Assembly: GCA_036278715.1 (NCBI GenBank)
Contig: DASUKN010000006.1
Coordinates: forward strand, 62,001 to 126,000
Direction: 5' to 3'
DNA: 64,000 bases
DNA from: Udaeobacter sp025935755
GTDB lineage: Bacteria > Verrucomicrobiota > Verrucomicrobiia > Chthoniobacterales > UBA10450
Part shown: in pieces, positions 15,585 to 24,206 of the stretch
Layout of the letters: every line of letters starts with the position of its first letter
Numbering within the stretch: the stretch's first letter is position 1
The notes under the pieces: model-generated
Seen by the model: only the letters and a program-made list of their open reading frames with translations
The model's database searches: none
What the model was told of the DNA's origin: nothing
Translations under genes and position numbers: made by a program

Positions 15585-17192
15585 ATGGCACAAAACCCAC
15601 CACAGCCACCAACACCACCATTTCCTTCGCCCGAGGAGCTGAAGTCCAAAATCACGGAGTTCATGAAGCAGAACTTCGGCGATAACGTCTCGGTGGCGAC
15701 AATTACCGAGCCGGAGGCGGCGCCTGCGGAGGAGGAGGAGAAGGCAGAAAAAGCCGATCACAACGAATTCGAGTTCCATCTGCTGCCGCGCGACATCAAA
15801 GCGCATCTGGACCGGTTCGTTATCAAACAGGAGGAAGCCAAAAAAGTTTTGGCGATCGCCGTTTGCGATCATTACAACCACGCCAATTACCTTCGTCGGC
15901 TGGAGAAGGAGGATCCTGGCCGCGCCCAGGAGGTCGAATACATCAAGCAGAACGTGATCTTGGTCGGCCCAACCGGCGTCGGCAAAACTTATCTGATCAA
16001 ACACATCGCCGATCTGATTAAGGTGCCGTTTGTGAAAGCGGACGCAACGAAGTTCAGCGAGACCGGCTATGTCGGCGGCGACGTGGAGGATCTGGTGCGG
16101 GAGCTGGTGCACAAGGCCGACGGCGATGTGAACCTGGCGCAGTTCGGCATTATTTACATCGATGAGATCGACAAGATCGCGTCGGCTGGGAATTTGATAG
16201 GCCGTGACGTCAGCGGACGAGGTGTGCAGACCACGCTGCTGAAGTTAATGGAGGAAACTGAAGTGCCGGTGCGCAGCATGAATGATCTCCAGGCGCAACT
16301 GCAGGCTGCGTTCGAATTCCAGCGACGCGGCAAAGCCAAACGCGACACCATCAACACTCGTCACATTTTGTTTGTCGTTAGCGGCGCGTTTGAAAAACTG
16401 AAGGAACAAGTGGCGCGTCGCGTCCGCCACGGCCAAATCGGGTTTAGTGCGCAGCCGGTTGAAGTGATGGACAACGACTTGTTCCAGCATGTCACTACGA
16501 AAGATTTCATTGAATACGGGTTTGAGCCGGAATTCATCGGCCGTTTGCCGGTGCGCGTAGTCTGTGAAGACCTCGACGCGAAAGATCTTTTCGATATCAT
16601 GAAATTTTCGGAGGGTAGTTTGCTCCGTCAATATGAACGCGCATTTCGCGCCTACGGAATCGAGATCAGTTTCGAGGATGAAGCGCTGCGGTTGTTGGCG
16701 CAAACGGCTGCGACGGAGAAAACTGGTGCGCGCGGGTTGCTGACCGTCTTTGAGAAACTGTTTAGGGATTACAAATTCCATTTGGCTGGTTCGGGGCTCA
16801 GTCAGTTGCGCGTCAGCGCGACGCTCGTGCGGGAGCCGCAACGCGTGCTCGAACAATTAATGGCTGAGGGGCACAAGCTCGAGACGCAAATGCTCGAAGC
16901 TGGTGCGCGCGAATTCGCAGACGAGTTCAGCAAGAAACATGGTTTGGAGATTGTTTTCGATGAGAGTGCGATTCGGCGCCTGGTCGAGCGGGCACAAGCC
17001 GAGCGCATGACAATGGGCGATCTTTGCGCGCATCTGTTCAAGGACTACCAATTCGGATTGAGCCTCATCAAAAAGAATACGGGAAGAACCGAGTTTGTTC
17101 TTAATGCTGCGGCAATTGACGCTCCGGACAAATTTCTGAGCGAGCTCGTCGTGCAGTCCTATTACCCGGCTGCCCCGGCGCAGAACGCCTGA
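15585..17192 (+). CDS. ClpX-like AAA+ unfoldase, no zinc finger, duplicated C-terminal domain
   Basis: Protein of 535 residues, over 100 longer than classical ClpX. The zinc-binding domain is replaced by a Pro/Glu-rich N-terminus (1-60). The AAA+ core has Walker A GPTGVGKT (about 128-135), pore loop GYVGG (161-165), Walker B IIYIDEID (189-196), an IGF loop in GQIGFSA (283-289) used to dock on ClpP, and EFIGRLPV. The small C-terminal domain appears twice: residues 357-400 (YGIEISFEDEALRLL...FRDYKFHL) and 452-495 (HGLEIVFDESAIRRL...FKDYQFGL). It likely unfolds proteins for ClpP. It is 5 bases upstream of the cyclase-like gene. Confidence 0.88.
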   Translation: MAQNPPQPPTPPFPSPEELKSKITEFMKQNFGDNVSVATITEPEAAPAEEEEKAEKADHNEFEFHLLPRDIKAHLDRFVIKQEEAKKVLAIAVCDHYNHANYLRRLEKEDPGRAQEVEYIKQNVILVGPTGVGKTYLIKHIADLIKVPFVKADATKFSETGYVGGDVEDLVRELVHKADGDVNLAQFGIIYIDEIDKIASAGNLIGRDVSGRGVQTTLLKLMEETEVPVRSMNDLQAQLQAAFEFQRRGKAKRDTINTRHILFVVSGAFEKLKEQVARRVRHGQIGFSAQPVEVMDNDLFQHVTTKDFIEYGFEPEFIGRLPVRVVCEDLDAKDLFDIMKFSEGSLLRQYERAFRAYGIEISFEDEALRLLAQTAATEKTGARGLLTVFEKLFRDYKFHLAGSGLSQLRVSATLVREPQRVLEQLMAEGHKLETQMLEAGAREFADEFSKKHGLEIVFDESAIRRLVERAQAERMTMGDLCAHLFKDYQFGLSLIKKNTGRTEFVLNAAAIDAPDKFLSELVVQSYYPAAPAQNA

Positions 17193-17197
17193 TTCCC

Positions 17198-18445
17198 ATG
17201 AAGCGTTCCCTGATCACAACGCTCATCATTGGAGTCGCCGTTGCGGTGATTGTTGGAATGCTGCATGCCACGAAAGTCATCGCTGGTTTTGAAGGCGCCG
17301 TCTCGCAACTCGTCACTGATTATGCGCGGGCGACAAAGGTCTTCAGCGATAAATGGCAATACGTTTTGGTGCTGGTGATTACTCTCGGCGTCGCCTGGCT
17401 CAGCCTCAGCAGTGTTCCGCGACGGCGGGTGTGGTTACTCATCGGGCTGCTGCTCGTAGAATTATTGGGGCTGGCGTGGGTTTGCTCGCTATACGGCATC
17501 TTTTTCCAACCTGCGCCGTCGATTTTTGCTTTGCTATTGGCGTTCCTCGTCGCGGAAGGTTGGACGGTTTTTTTGCGCAGGAATCGCTCTTATCTGATCC
17601 GCACATTGTTTGCCGATCGTGTTTCCAACGACCAATTCCGGCGTCTCAACGACGGGACAATTTCGTTCGATGCTGAGCCAAGGAATTACAATGTAACCGT
17701 TGTAGTCTGCGACATCGGCAACAAACTCACCTTCGCGGAACGCGGGGAGCCGGGCGCCTTCACTGAGACCACGGCAAAATTCATCCGCGAGACGGCTGCG
17801 CGCCTGGTGGAACACGACGCTTACCTGCAGGCCGCCGACGGCGAAGGTGTGGTCGGCGTTTTTGGATTTCCTGCACCCGATCCGGAACACGCCCAGAAGG
17901 CAACGCGCGTTGTTCTCGACATGATCAAGAATTCTCGGGAAGCAGGTGAAGATAAGGAGAACAGCGCTGCGACCTGGGACTTGCGAGTGGGAATCAGTTC
18001 CGGCGCGATTGTTGCCGGTGCGTTACAAGAAAGCAGGCGCGCGTTGCTTCTGGCAAGCGGGGAGCCCGTCGATTTAGCTCGCAGATTCTGCGCGTTGAAT
18101 CGTTTCTACGGATCGAGAGCATTGATGAGCACAGTGACTTTCGATCGAGTGAGCGACCAAGTCATTGCGCGTCCAATTGATTTTGTGAGCGGGCTGAATT
18201 CGCACGACAAGATTGAAGTCTACGAGCCGCTGTGGCTCGCTGCCGAAGCCGGACCAGAACGCGTCGCCCAACGCGATTCGTTTTGGAGCGGAGTAGTTCT
18301 GTATCGGGAGAAGCGCTGGGCGGAAGCTTATGCTGAATTCCAGAAGGCCCGCAGCTCCGAAGCCGAAGACGATGCGCCGCTGCAGTTTTATTTGCGCCGG
18401 CTGGAGCCGCTCATCCTGCAACTGGCGCAATGGCCCGTAGAATAG
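17198..18445 (+). CDS. Class III cyclase-like membrane protein with altered active site
   Basis: Protein of 415 residues. Membrane segments at about 4-22, 54-72, 78-99 and 104-124 precede a cytoplasmic cyclase homology domain (about 163-345). The first metal Asp remains (VVVCDIGN, 172). At the second metal site the usual GDG reads GEG (Glu 216), and the base-recognising Lys is Ala. The usual VNLA..R reads VDLARR. A C-terminal extension of about 65 residues (RDSFWSGVVLYREKRWAEAYAEFQKA) resembles one TPR unit. It may be a nucleotide sensor or scaffold, not an active adenylate or guanylate cyclase. It follows the ClpX-like gene by 5 bases. Confidence 0.75.
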   Translation: MKRSLITTLIIGVAVAVIVGMLHATKVIAGFEGAVSQLVTDYARATKVFSDKWQYVLVLVITLGVAWLSLSSVPRRRVWLLIGLLLVELLGLAWVCSLYGIFFQPAPSIFALLLAFLVAEGWTVFLRRNRSYLIRTLFADRVSNDQFRRLNDGTISFDAEPRNYNVTVVVCDIGNKLTFAERGEPGAFTETTAKFIRETAARLVEHDAYLQAADGEGVVGVFGFPAPDPEHAQKATRVVLDMIKNSREAGEDKENSAATWDLRVGISSGAIVAGALQESRRALLLASGEPVDLARRFCALNRFYGSRALMSTVTFDRVSDQVIARPIDFVSGLNSHDKIEVYEPLWLAAEAGPERVAQRDSFWSGVVLYREKRWAEAYAEFQKARSSEAEDDAPLQFYLRRLEPLILQLAQWPVE

Positions 18446-18449
18446 CCGA

Positions 18450-18509
18450 GTGTAGCACATGCCTCTCGCCTGTATCCCAACGCAATCGCAAGCCAGAGGC
18501 TTGCGCGAC
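18450..18509 (-). repeat. 60-bp palindromic repeat, family B, copy 1
   Basis: Read on the minus strand it matches the sequence at 42051-42110 (GCGCAAGCCTCTGGCTTG near one end, TGTGCTACAC at the other). Both copies are 60 bp. CGCAAGCC-AGA-GGCTTGCG forms a perfect 8-bp hairpin. It lies between the cyclase-like gene and recR. Confidence 0.65.
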
Positions 18510-18523
18510 TTTAATCCAAGCAC

Positions 18524-19132
18524 GTGTTGAGAAAGACTGAATATCCAGCCGCGATCCGCGACTTGATTACGCAATTGCGGCAAATGCCGGGCGTAGGGCC
18601 GCGTTCTGCCGAGAGGATTGCACTCTGGATGGTGCGCGCGCGCAGCGATCAACCCGAGCAGATTGCGCGTGCAATTACCGATACGCGCGAGTCAATTCAT
18701 GCATGCAATTTATGCGGATTTTTTGCGTCCGGCGAAATCTGCGAGATCTGCGCCGACTCATCGCGTGCCACGGACATACTCTGTGTCACGGAACAACCGA
18801 CCGACATTCTTCCTTTGGAAAAGACCGGTGCATTTCGCGGGCGGTATCATGCACTCGGTGGAAAAATTTCGCCGCTTGATCACGTCGCTCCCGAAGATTT
18901 GCGGATTAAAGAGCTGATCGATCGCATCGATCGCGAAAAAATTTCAGAAATCATTTTTGCATTGGCTGCAGACGTGGAAGGCGAAGCGACCACGAATTAC
19001 ATCGTCGACCTCTTGAAGGCCAAACCGATCGCGCTCACCCGCATCGCGCGCGGCATTCCCGCCGGCGGTGGTCTGGAATCAGCCGATGAACTAACACTGT
19101 CAGCCGCGTTGTGCGGGCGAACAAAGCTCTGA
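18524..19132 (+). CDS. recR: Recombination mediator RecR
   Basis: Protein of 202 residues. The N-terminal helix-hairpin-helix (IRDLITQLRQMPGVGPRSAERIALWM), a four-Cys zinc finger (CNLCGFFASGEICEIC) and the Toprim domain (ILCVTEQPTDILPLEKTGAFRGRYHALGG, then EIIFALAADVEGEATTNYI) are complete. It works with RecO and RecF to load RecA on gapped DNA. The start is GTG at 18524 or TTG at 18527. It is separated from dnaX and ybaB (43.5-45.6 kb), with which recR is grouped in many bacteria. Confidence 0.93.
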   Translation: MLRKTEYPAAIRDLITQLRQMPGVGPRSAERIALWMVRARSDQPEQIARAITDTRESIHACNLCGFFASGEICEICADSSRATDILCVTEQPTDILPLEKTGAFRGRYHALGGKISPLDHVAPEDLRIKELIDRIDREKISEIIFALAADVEGEATTNYIVDLLKAKPIALTRIARGIPAGGGLESADELTLSAALCGRTKL

Positions 19133-19187
19133 TCTTTAACGCGGAAGTTGTGACACGATTAACACGTTGGATGCGGGCGAAATCTCA

Positions 19188-19295
19188 ATTAACACCGCGC
19201 TTCAACGCGGTGCACAAAGCCCTGGCAATTAAAGCCGCTTAAACGGCTTCTTCTGTTCACATACCGAGTACACCTGACTGAAGCCAGGTGTTAAT
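19188..19295. repeat. Three-hairpin intergenic element bounded by 9-bp inverted repeats
   Basis: ATTAACACC (19188-19196) and GGTGTTAAT (19287-19295) are exact inverted ends. Inside are three hairpins: CACCGCG/CGCGGTG (19193-19212), AAGCCG/CGGCTT (19232-19249) and ACACCTG/CAGGTGT (19270-19291). No protein is encoded. It sits in the 224-base gap between recR and lipA and could be a small non-autonomous mobile element or a structured RNA. Confidence 0.6.
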
Positions 19296-19356
19296 GAAAA
19301 GAGTGAATACCACGGATTTCGATTTAACTTTTGAAACCTTTGTAACGTTGTAACTT

Positions 19357-20256
19357 TTGCTCGAAATGTCCTGCGCGAAGATCGATCCAGCCTTGCACCA
19401 GACGCAAAAGCCGCCCTGGATCAAAGTAAGGCTGCCGTCCAATCCGGTTTTCTTTTCGACTAAAGCGTTGATTTCAGATTTGCGGTTGCACACTGTGTGC
19501 GAGAGCGCGCAATGTCCGAATCGATGGGAATGCTGGAGCCAGGGCACCGCTACTTTTATGATCGCGGGCGATCGTTGCACACGTGCATGTGGATTTTGTG
19601 CAGTGACAACGGCGAAACCATTTGCGTTGGAAGTCGACGAACCAAAGCGCGTCGCCCAGGCGGTGGGTCGCATGAATTTGAAACACGTCGTCATCACGGC
19701 GGTGGCGCGCGACGATCTGAACGACGGCGGCGCAGATCATTTCGCCCGAACGATCAATGCCATTCGCGAGATGGATCCTGCGATTATCATTGAAGTGCTG
19801 GTTCCGGATTTTCACGCACGTGACTGGTGCATCCAGATAGTGCTCGACGCTCACCCGGATATTTACAATCACAACATGGAAACGGTCGAACGGCTAACGC
19901 CTGTGGTGCGTTCGCGCGCAAAATATCGGATATCGTTGCAGGCTTTGCGGCGTGCAAAAGATCTGTCGCCCGAAATGGTGACAAAGAGTGGGGTTATGCT
20001 GGGCCTTGGCGAAAAGGAGACGGAGCTTTTTCAGACCATGGACGATTTGCGCGAGGTCGGCTGCGAAGTATTGACCATGGGTCAGTATCTGCGTCCGACT
20101 CCGAAGCATTTGCCAGTTGTTGAATACATCACACCGGAGCAGTTCGGGTACTACGGCGACATTGCGCGGAAAAAAGGCTTTCTCTACGTCGCTTCGGGGC
20201 CACTCGTCCGGAGTTCTTATCACGCTGCCGATTTTCATCCTGTCGTGCGGAGATAA
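19357..20256 (+). CDS. lipA: Lipoyl synthase
   Basis: Protein of 299 residues. The LipA auxiliary cluster motif (CESAQCPNRWEC) and the radical SAM motif (CTRACGFC) are both intact, as is the C-terminal RSSYHA. It inserts two sulfurs into octanoyl groups on lipoyl domains. The frame opens with TTG at 19357, and ATG at 19366 is an alternative. No lipB is visible beside it. Confidence 0.95.
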   Translation: MLEMSCAKIDPALHQTQKPPWIKVRLPSNPVFFSTKALISDLRLHTVCESAQCPNRWECWSQGTATFMIAGDRCTRACGFCAVTTAKPFALEVDEPKRVAQAVGRMNLKHVVITAVARDDLNDGGADHFARTINAIREMDPAIIIEVLVPDFHARDWCIQIVLDAHPDIYNHNMETVERLTPVVRSRAKYRISLQALRRAKDLSPEMVTKSGVMLGLGEKETELFQTMDDLREVGCEVLTMGQYLRPTPKHLPVVEYITPEQFGYYGDIARKKGFLYVASGPLVRSSYHAADFHPVVRR

Positions 20257-20371
20257 TCGCACCGACGAGGACTCCTCTTTCGCTGTGGAGTCTTCAGCGG
20301 ATTCGATGCCCTGAACTCCATGGGTTTTGCGCTGAGGACAGCGCACACTACAGCATCAAGCTTGCAATCAT

Positions 20372-20463
20372 TGTCATTCCGAGCGAAGCGAAGCGCAGTT
20401 GAGGAATCCCGCGGATTGCTTTGAGGGTTCGCCACGGATGTCTCGACTTTCCTCCACATGACA
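20372..20463. repeat. Dispersed palindromic repeat, family A, upstream of the GT2 gene
   Basis: Begins TGTCATTCCGAGCGAAGCG and ends CCACATGACA, so its termini are inverted (TGTCAT/ATGACA). The right terminus supplies ATG 20458, the first possible start codon of the glycosyltransferase gene. Related copies lie at 27109, 31340, 38351 and 43808. Confidence 0.75.
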
Positions 20464-21180
20464 GAAATGGATATCAGATCGCAAACTGCGGCGGTTATTC
20501 CTGCGTATCAGGATGAGAAACACATCGGTGAGATCGCGCGTCGAACCCGCGAGCGACTGGATCATGTTCTCGTTGTTGATGACGGCTCAACCGATCAGAC
20601 GGAACAACGCGCGCGCGAAGCCGGCGCCGAAGTTATTGTTCATGCTCAAAACCAGGGCAAAGGTGAAGCCCTCAAAACCGGACTCGCTCACTGGCTTGAA
20701 GCTGGGAATTCGTCGAGCAGCGAACAAAAGGAACAGATCACGTGGGTGGTCCTTCTGGATTCTGACGGTCAACATCTGCCCGAAGAAATCGATAACTTTT
20801 TGCTGGCAGCAGCCTCGGTGACACAACCGACGTTTTTCATCGGCAATCGCATGGGCGATGTCGCCCGCATGCCTCTGGTGCGGCGGCTCGTGAACCGTTA
20901 CATGAGCAATGAAATCAGTCGTGTTTGCGGACAAAGAATTCCGGACACGCAGTGCGGTTATCGCATGCTGCATCGACAAATCATTCCCGATATGCTCGCG
21001 GGTGGACACCGATTCGATTACGAAACCGAAGCCCTCATCATTGCCAGTCGTAAAGGCTACAGGATCGAATCAGTCCCGATCGCCACTGTTTACACCGATC
21101 AGATTAGTAAGATCCATCCTCTCCGGGACTCGCTTCGCTTTTTCAAATTGATGCGGCGGTATAAAGCCAGCCCGATCTGA
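20458..21180 (+). CDS. Family 2 glycosyltransferase (dolichyl/undecaprenyl-phosphate sugar type)
   Basis: Protein of 240 residues. AAVIPAYQDEKHIGEI, VLVVDDGSTDQT, GKGEALKTGL and VVLLDSDGQHLPEEI (the DxD metal site) are typical of GT2 enzymes related to dolichol-phosphate mannosyltransferase. There are no membrane helices. It probably transfers a sugar to a lipid carrier. Two starts are possible: ATG 20458, which lies in the palindromic repeat, or ATG 20467 (MDIRSQ), which lies just outside it. It converges on mlaD. Confidence 0.85.
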   Translation: MTEMDIRSQTAAVIPAYQDEKHIGEIARRTRERLDHVLVVDDGSTDQTEQRAREAGAEVIVHAQNQGKGEALKTGLAHWLEAGNSSSSEQKEQITWVVLLDSDGQHLPEEIDNFLLAAASVTQPTFFIGNRMGDVARMPLVRRLVNRYMSNEISRVCGQRIPDTQCGYRMLHRQIIPDMLAGGHRFDYETEALIIASRKGYRIESVPIATVYTDQISKIHPLRDSLRFFKLMRRYKASPI

Positions 21181-21199
21181 CATGGCGTAATCTCACCCG

Positions 21200-22081
21200 T
21201 TACCGTTGTGTTGCCGGAAGAGGCTTGGAGCTTTTAAGAATCTCCGATTCCGGTGTAAGCGTAGTCGGTTTACCGCTGAAAATTATCCGGTTTGGTTTTT
21301 CGGCGAGATTTTCGACAAGTTGCTTAGCGTACGTGGTGACCACTTTGAGATTCAAGAGCGTGACGTGCAGTTGTTTCAACTGTTCCTGAAGTCCTTTATC
21401 AGTCGTGCTGATGAACTTGTCGGCTGTTCCAAGAACAGAATCAGCGCCCTTCGCAAGGCTATCAATGTTCGTAAGCAGGTTTTGTACGTTATCCGCATCC
21501 ATCTTTAGCGAATCAGCCAGTGGCCCGAGTTTCGGTGCGAAGTCGTCCAGATCTTTTTTCAGATCGGTGACTGTCACGTTGAGATTGTTCAGTAATTTGC
21601 TTGCATCCTCGAAGATGGGTCCGGCTGCTGCAGTGATCTGTTCGATTCCGTACGCTGGATGGCCTTCGATCGTAGCGTTGTTTGCGAGTGTCTGGCCACC
21701 GGGTGTTCCCGCTGAGAGAGCCACAAATTTCGGGGACAACATCGTATCGGAGCTAAGCGTCGCGGTGATATCCGCCGGTAACGGCGGAATGCCCTCATTA
21801 ATGCTGACGGTCACGCACACGGCATCCTTCTTATTTGCAGTTGCTTCGCGTTCTTGCGCAGTGAGGTGGCGCATCGCGATCACGCGTCCCGCCGGCGCGC
21901 CTGCGTAGCGCACCTCGGAATTGACCTTTATGCCAGTCACATCTTCGTAATTGATTTGCAGCGTTCGCGTCGGTTTTTTCAGCTGTCGTCCGGAAAGTGC
22001 AAACGCAAGTGCGCCGAGCAGAACAACGCTGCACGCGATGACAAACAAGGCGACGAAGTAATCGGATAAATTGCGCTTCAT
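21200..22081 (-). CDS. mlaD: MlaD-like MCE-domain lipid transport protein
   Basis: Protein of 293 residues. An N-terminal membrane anchor (about 8-30) is followed by an MCE domain (about 38-115, TLQINYEDVTGIKVNSEVRYAGAPAGRV) and a long helical region with VTDLKKDLDDFAPKLGPLADSL and similar repeats, ending in a disordered tail. MCE proteins form hexameric rings that carry phospholipids between the inner and outer membranes. It starts within the last four bases of mlaF, so translation is coupled. It is the final gene of mlaE-mlaF-mlaD. Confidence 0.88.
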   Translation of the reverse strand: MKRNLSDYFVALFVIACSVVLLGALAFALSGRQLKKPTRTLQINYEDVTGIKVNSEVRYAGAPAGRVIAMRHLTAQEREATANKKDAVCVTVSINEGIPPLPADITATLSSDTMLSPKFVALSAGTPGGQTLANNATIEGHPAYGIEQITAAAGPIFEDASKLLNNLNVTVTDLKKDLDDFAPKLGPLADSLKMDADNVQNLLTNIDSLAKGADSVLGTADKFISTTDKGLQEQLKQLHVTLLNLKVVTTYAKQLVENLAEKPNRIIFSGKPTTLTPESEILKSSKPLPATQR

Positions 22082-22932
22082 CCCGTTTTACGGTGCAATC
22101 TGCCGCGTGCTCTGACGAAAGGTCTTGGCTTCACTTGCTGATGGTGCTCGTGTTCTTCCTGTGAAAGGTTCAGTGGGATCGGGCCATCGGGTTCGCCTTT
22201 GATAAATTGCTGCACCTCGGCATTCGAACTGGCGCGGATTTCATCCGGCGTACCCTGAGCCACAATCCCGCCGTGGCCAAGCATAATCATCCGCGTAGCG
22301 ATGCGAAATGCGCTGGTCATATCATGGCTAACCACGACCGCGGTCATACCTTTATCCCGCGTCAATTTCAGCGTGAGTTCGTCAATGACGGCCGTCATGA
22401 TCGGATCGAGTCCGGAAGTGGGCTCGTCGCTAAACAGCAACTCCGGATCGAGCGCAAGGGCACGTGCAAGTCCCACGCGCTTCTTCATTCCTCCACTGAT
22501 TTCGTCCGGCCTGAGATCTTCAAACCCGGTGAGGCCGACCATTTGAAGTTTTTGCTGCACGATGTCTTCGATTTCATCACTGGATTTATCAGTGTGCTGC
22601 AAAAGCGGCAGCGCTACGTTCTCACCGACCGTCAGCGAAGCGAGCAACGCGCCGGATTGAAATAGCATCCCGAATCGCAACCGAATATGGATGAGCTCAC
22701 GCTCCTTCATCCCGGTGAGCTCTTCTCCAAACAGTTTCACTGTCCCCGCGGTCGGCTTCATCGAACCAATCAGGTGTCGCAGTAATGTGCTCTTACCGCA
22801 GCCGCTGCCGCCCATGATGACGAGCGTATCGCCTCGATGGACATCGAATGAAATGTCATTGAGCACGGCGCGATCGCCAAACTTTCGGACAAGGCCGCCG
22901 ACTTCAATCATTGGTTTCTCGTCAGCGTTCAT
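22078..22932 (-). CDS. mlaF: MlaF-like ABC transporter ATP-binding protein
   Basis: Protein of 284 residues. Walker A GGSGCGKST, Q-loop MLFQSGALLASLTV, signature ISGGMKKRVGLARALALDPEL, Walker B LLFSDEPTSGLDP and switch His in VVSHDM are all present. The MKKRVGLARA form is characteristic of MlaF/Mkl proteins. It powers phospholipid transport with MlaE. ATGA overlaps at both ends link it to mlaE and mlaD. The C-terminus has a His/Arg-rich extension. Confidence 0.92.
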   Translation of the reverse strand: MNADEKPMIEVGGLVRKFGDRAVLNDISFDVHRGDTLVIMGGSGCGKSTLLRHLIGSMKPTAGTVKLFGEELTGMKERELIHIRLRFGMLFQSGALLASLTVGENVALPLLQHTDKSSDEIEDIVQQKLQMVGLTGFEDLRPDEISGGMKKRVGLARALALDPELLFSDEPTSGLDPIMTAVIDELTLKLTRDKGMTAVVVSHDMTSAFRIATRMIMLGHGGIVAQGTPDEIRASSNAEVQQFIKGEPDGPIPLNLSQEEHEHHQQVKPRPFVRARGRLHRKTG

Positions 22933-23669
22933 GAGGCAAAAAAGAAAACTCCGGTGAGCACCGCGTTCATTACCAGCATCGCGAGCAAAGCTTGCACGAC
23001 CGATGTCGTAGTAGCCTGCCCTACGCCTTCAGCGCCGCCTTCAACAGTTAACCCCGCATTGCACGCGATGGTGATAACTATCCATGCGAACACTACGCTC
23101 TTGATCATTCCCGAATACAAATCCCACGGTTCCGCGCTTTGCAACGCCTCGAGAATGAATCCAGCGGTATTGAAATCGAGCGCGAAGACGCACACTGCCC
23201 AACCGCCCAGGATACCGATGTAATTTCCAAAAATGGTGAGCGCAGGCAGCATGATCATCATTGCAATGAAACGAGGAACCACCAGAAATTGCACCGGATC
23301 AATCGCCATCACCTCAAGCGCCTCGATTTCTTCGGATACTTTCATGGTGCCGAGCTCGGCAGCGACAGCAGAACCGCTGCGACCAATGACAATCACCGCG
23401 ATCAAGACCGGACCCATCTCACGCAGCAGCGTGAGCATTACCAGGTCTGGAATGTACATTTGTGCACCGAGACTTTCGAGAGAATGCGCAGCCTGCATCG
23501 CAAGCGTCACGCCCACGCTGCACGCAGTCAGCGCGACCATGGGCGCCGCGCGCACCCCGATGAAAACCATCTGCCGAAAAATTGGGGCGATCTTGAAAAA
23601 TTGCCCGGTGAACGGCGCAATGAAGATCCAATAAAGTAAACTGAGATTGAGCTGGAGGTAATTTTTCAC
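22929..23669 (-). CDS. mlaE: MlaE-like ABC transporter permease
   Basis: Protein of 246 residues with about five membrane segments. The conserved LLREMGPVLIAVIVIGRSGSAVAAELGTMKVSEEIEALEVMAIDP segment identifies the MlaE/YrbE family. It forms the inner-membrane channel of the Mla phospholipid system. GTG at 23669 is the start. It heads the minus-strand operon; no mlaB or mlaC gene is beside it. Confidence 0.92.
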   Translation of the reverse strand: MKNYLQLNLSLLYWIFIAPFTGQFFKIAPIFRQMVFIGVRAAPMVALTACSVGVTLAMQAAHSLESLGAQMYIPDLVMLTLLREMGPVLIAVIVIGRSGSAVAAELGTMKVSEEIEALEVMAIDPVQFLVVPRFIAMMIMLPALTIFGNYIGILGGWAVCVFALDFNTAGFILEALQSAEPWDLYSGMIKSVVFAWIVITIACNAGLTVEGGAEGVGQATTTSVVQALLAMLVMNAVLTGVFFFAS

Positions 23670-24206
23670 CCGGACTCCGAGCGCGCATCATGCCAAGCTT
23701 CGCACGGCGCAGAAAGCGGAAACTTTCGCAGCAATGCAACTGCAAGAAAGCAATTTTGCAGGGCACCCTGTTACGGGATTCGCCGGTATGCTTTGGATTC
23801 AATAAGGGGTGTGGACTGAAAGCAACGCGAGGACGCGTGCGCACTCCAAAAGCTTCGCGAAACAAAAAACGCTCTCGCTAGATTTCGCGCGAACCTGCTT
23901 CGGAATGCTATGCGTCCCCGCATCGCTTTCGCTGTTTATGACTGGCGGTAGTTCCTGTCCCACACGACCAGACCGGTGCTTGTTTTATTCGTTGATATAA
24001 ATCGATCAGCGGCAGCTAGCCATTTTATGTTTGAGGAACCACTTTCGGATTGGAGTGGTCTCCATTTTCCGGAATTCCACGGCATCAAAAACAATCGATT
24101 GTCGCTCTTTGGGGGTTGCGCGGTCTGGGCCGAGACGATTGCGACAGCTGCTGTGATTACAGTACAGCTAAGTCGGAGAGGAACATATTTTCGGCCCAAC
24201 GGATTT
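23670..24206. other. Long intergenic region without a convincing gene
   Basis: 537 bases between mlaE and the cls gene, both on the minus strand. Short open frames exist on both strands but none has a ribosome site, signal peptide or family-like pattern. It should contain the mla promoter. I could not pick out a clear -35/-10 pair or terminator. Confidence 0.5.

Noticed and set aside
15528..16112. Long minus-strand open frame of 194 codons opposite the ClpX-like gene
   Set aside because: The frame is a mirror of the conserved unfoldase gene, has no family-like sequence, and arises from codon bias at high GC.
17198..18445. Normal active adenylate cyclase
   Set aside because: The second metal Asp and the base-reading Lys are replaced, so I describe it as cyclase-like only.
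23690..23881. 63-codon open frame in the mlaE-cls gap
   Set aside because: No ribosome site, a disordered composition and no recognisable domain.
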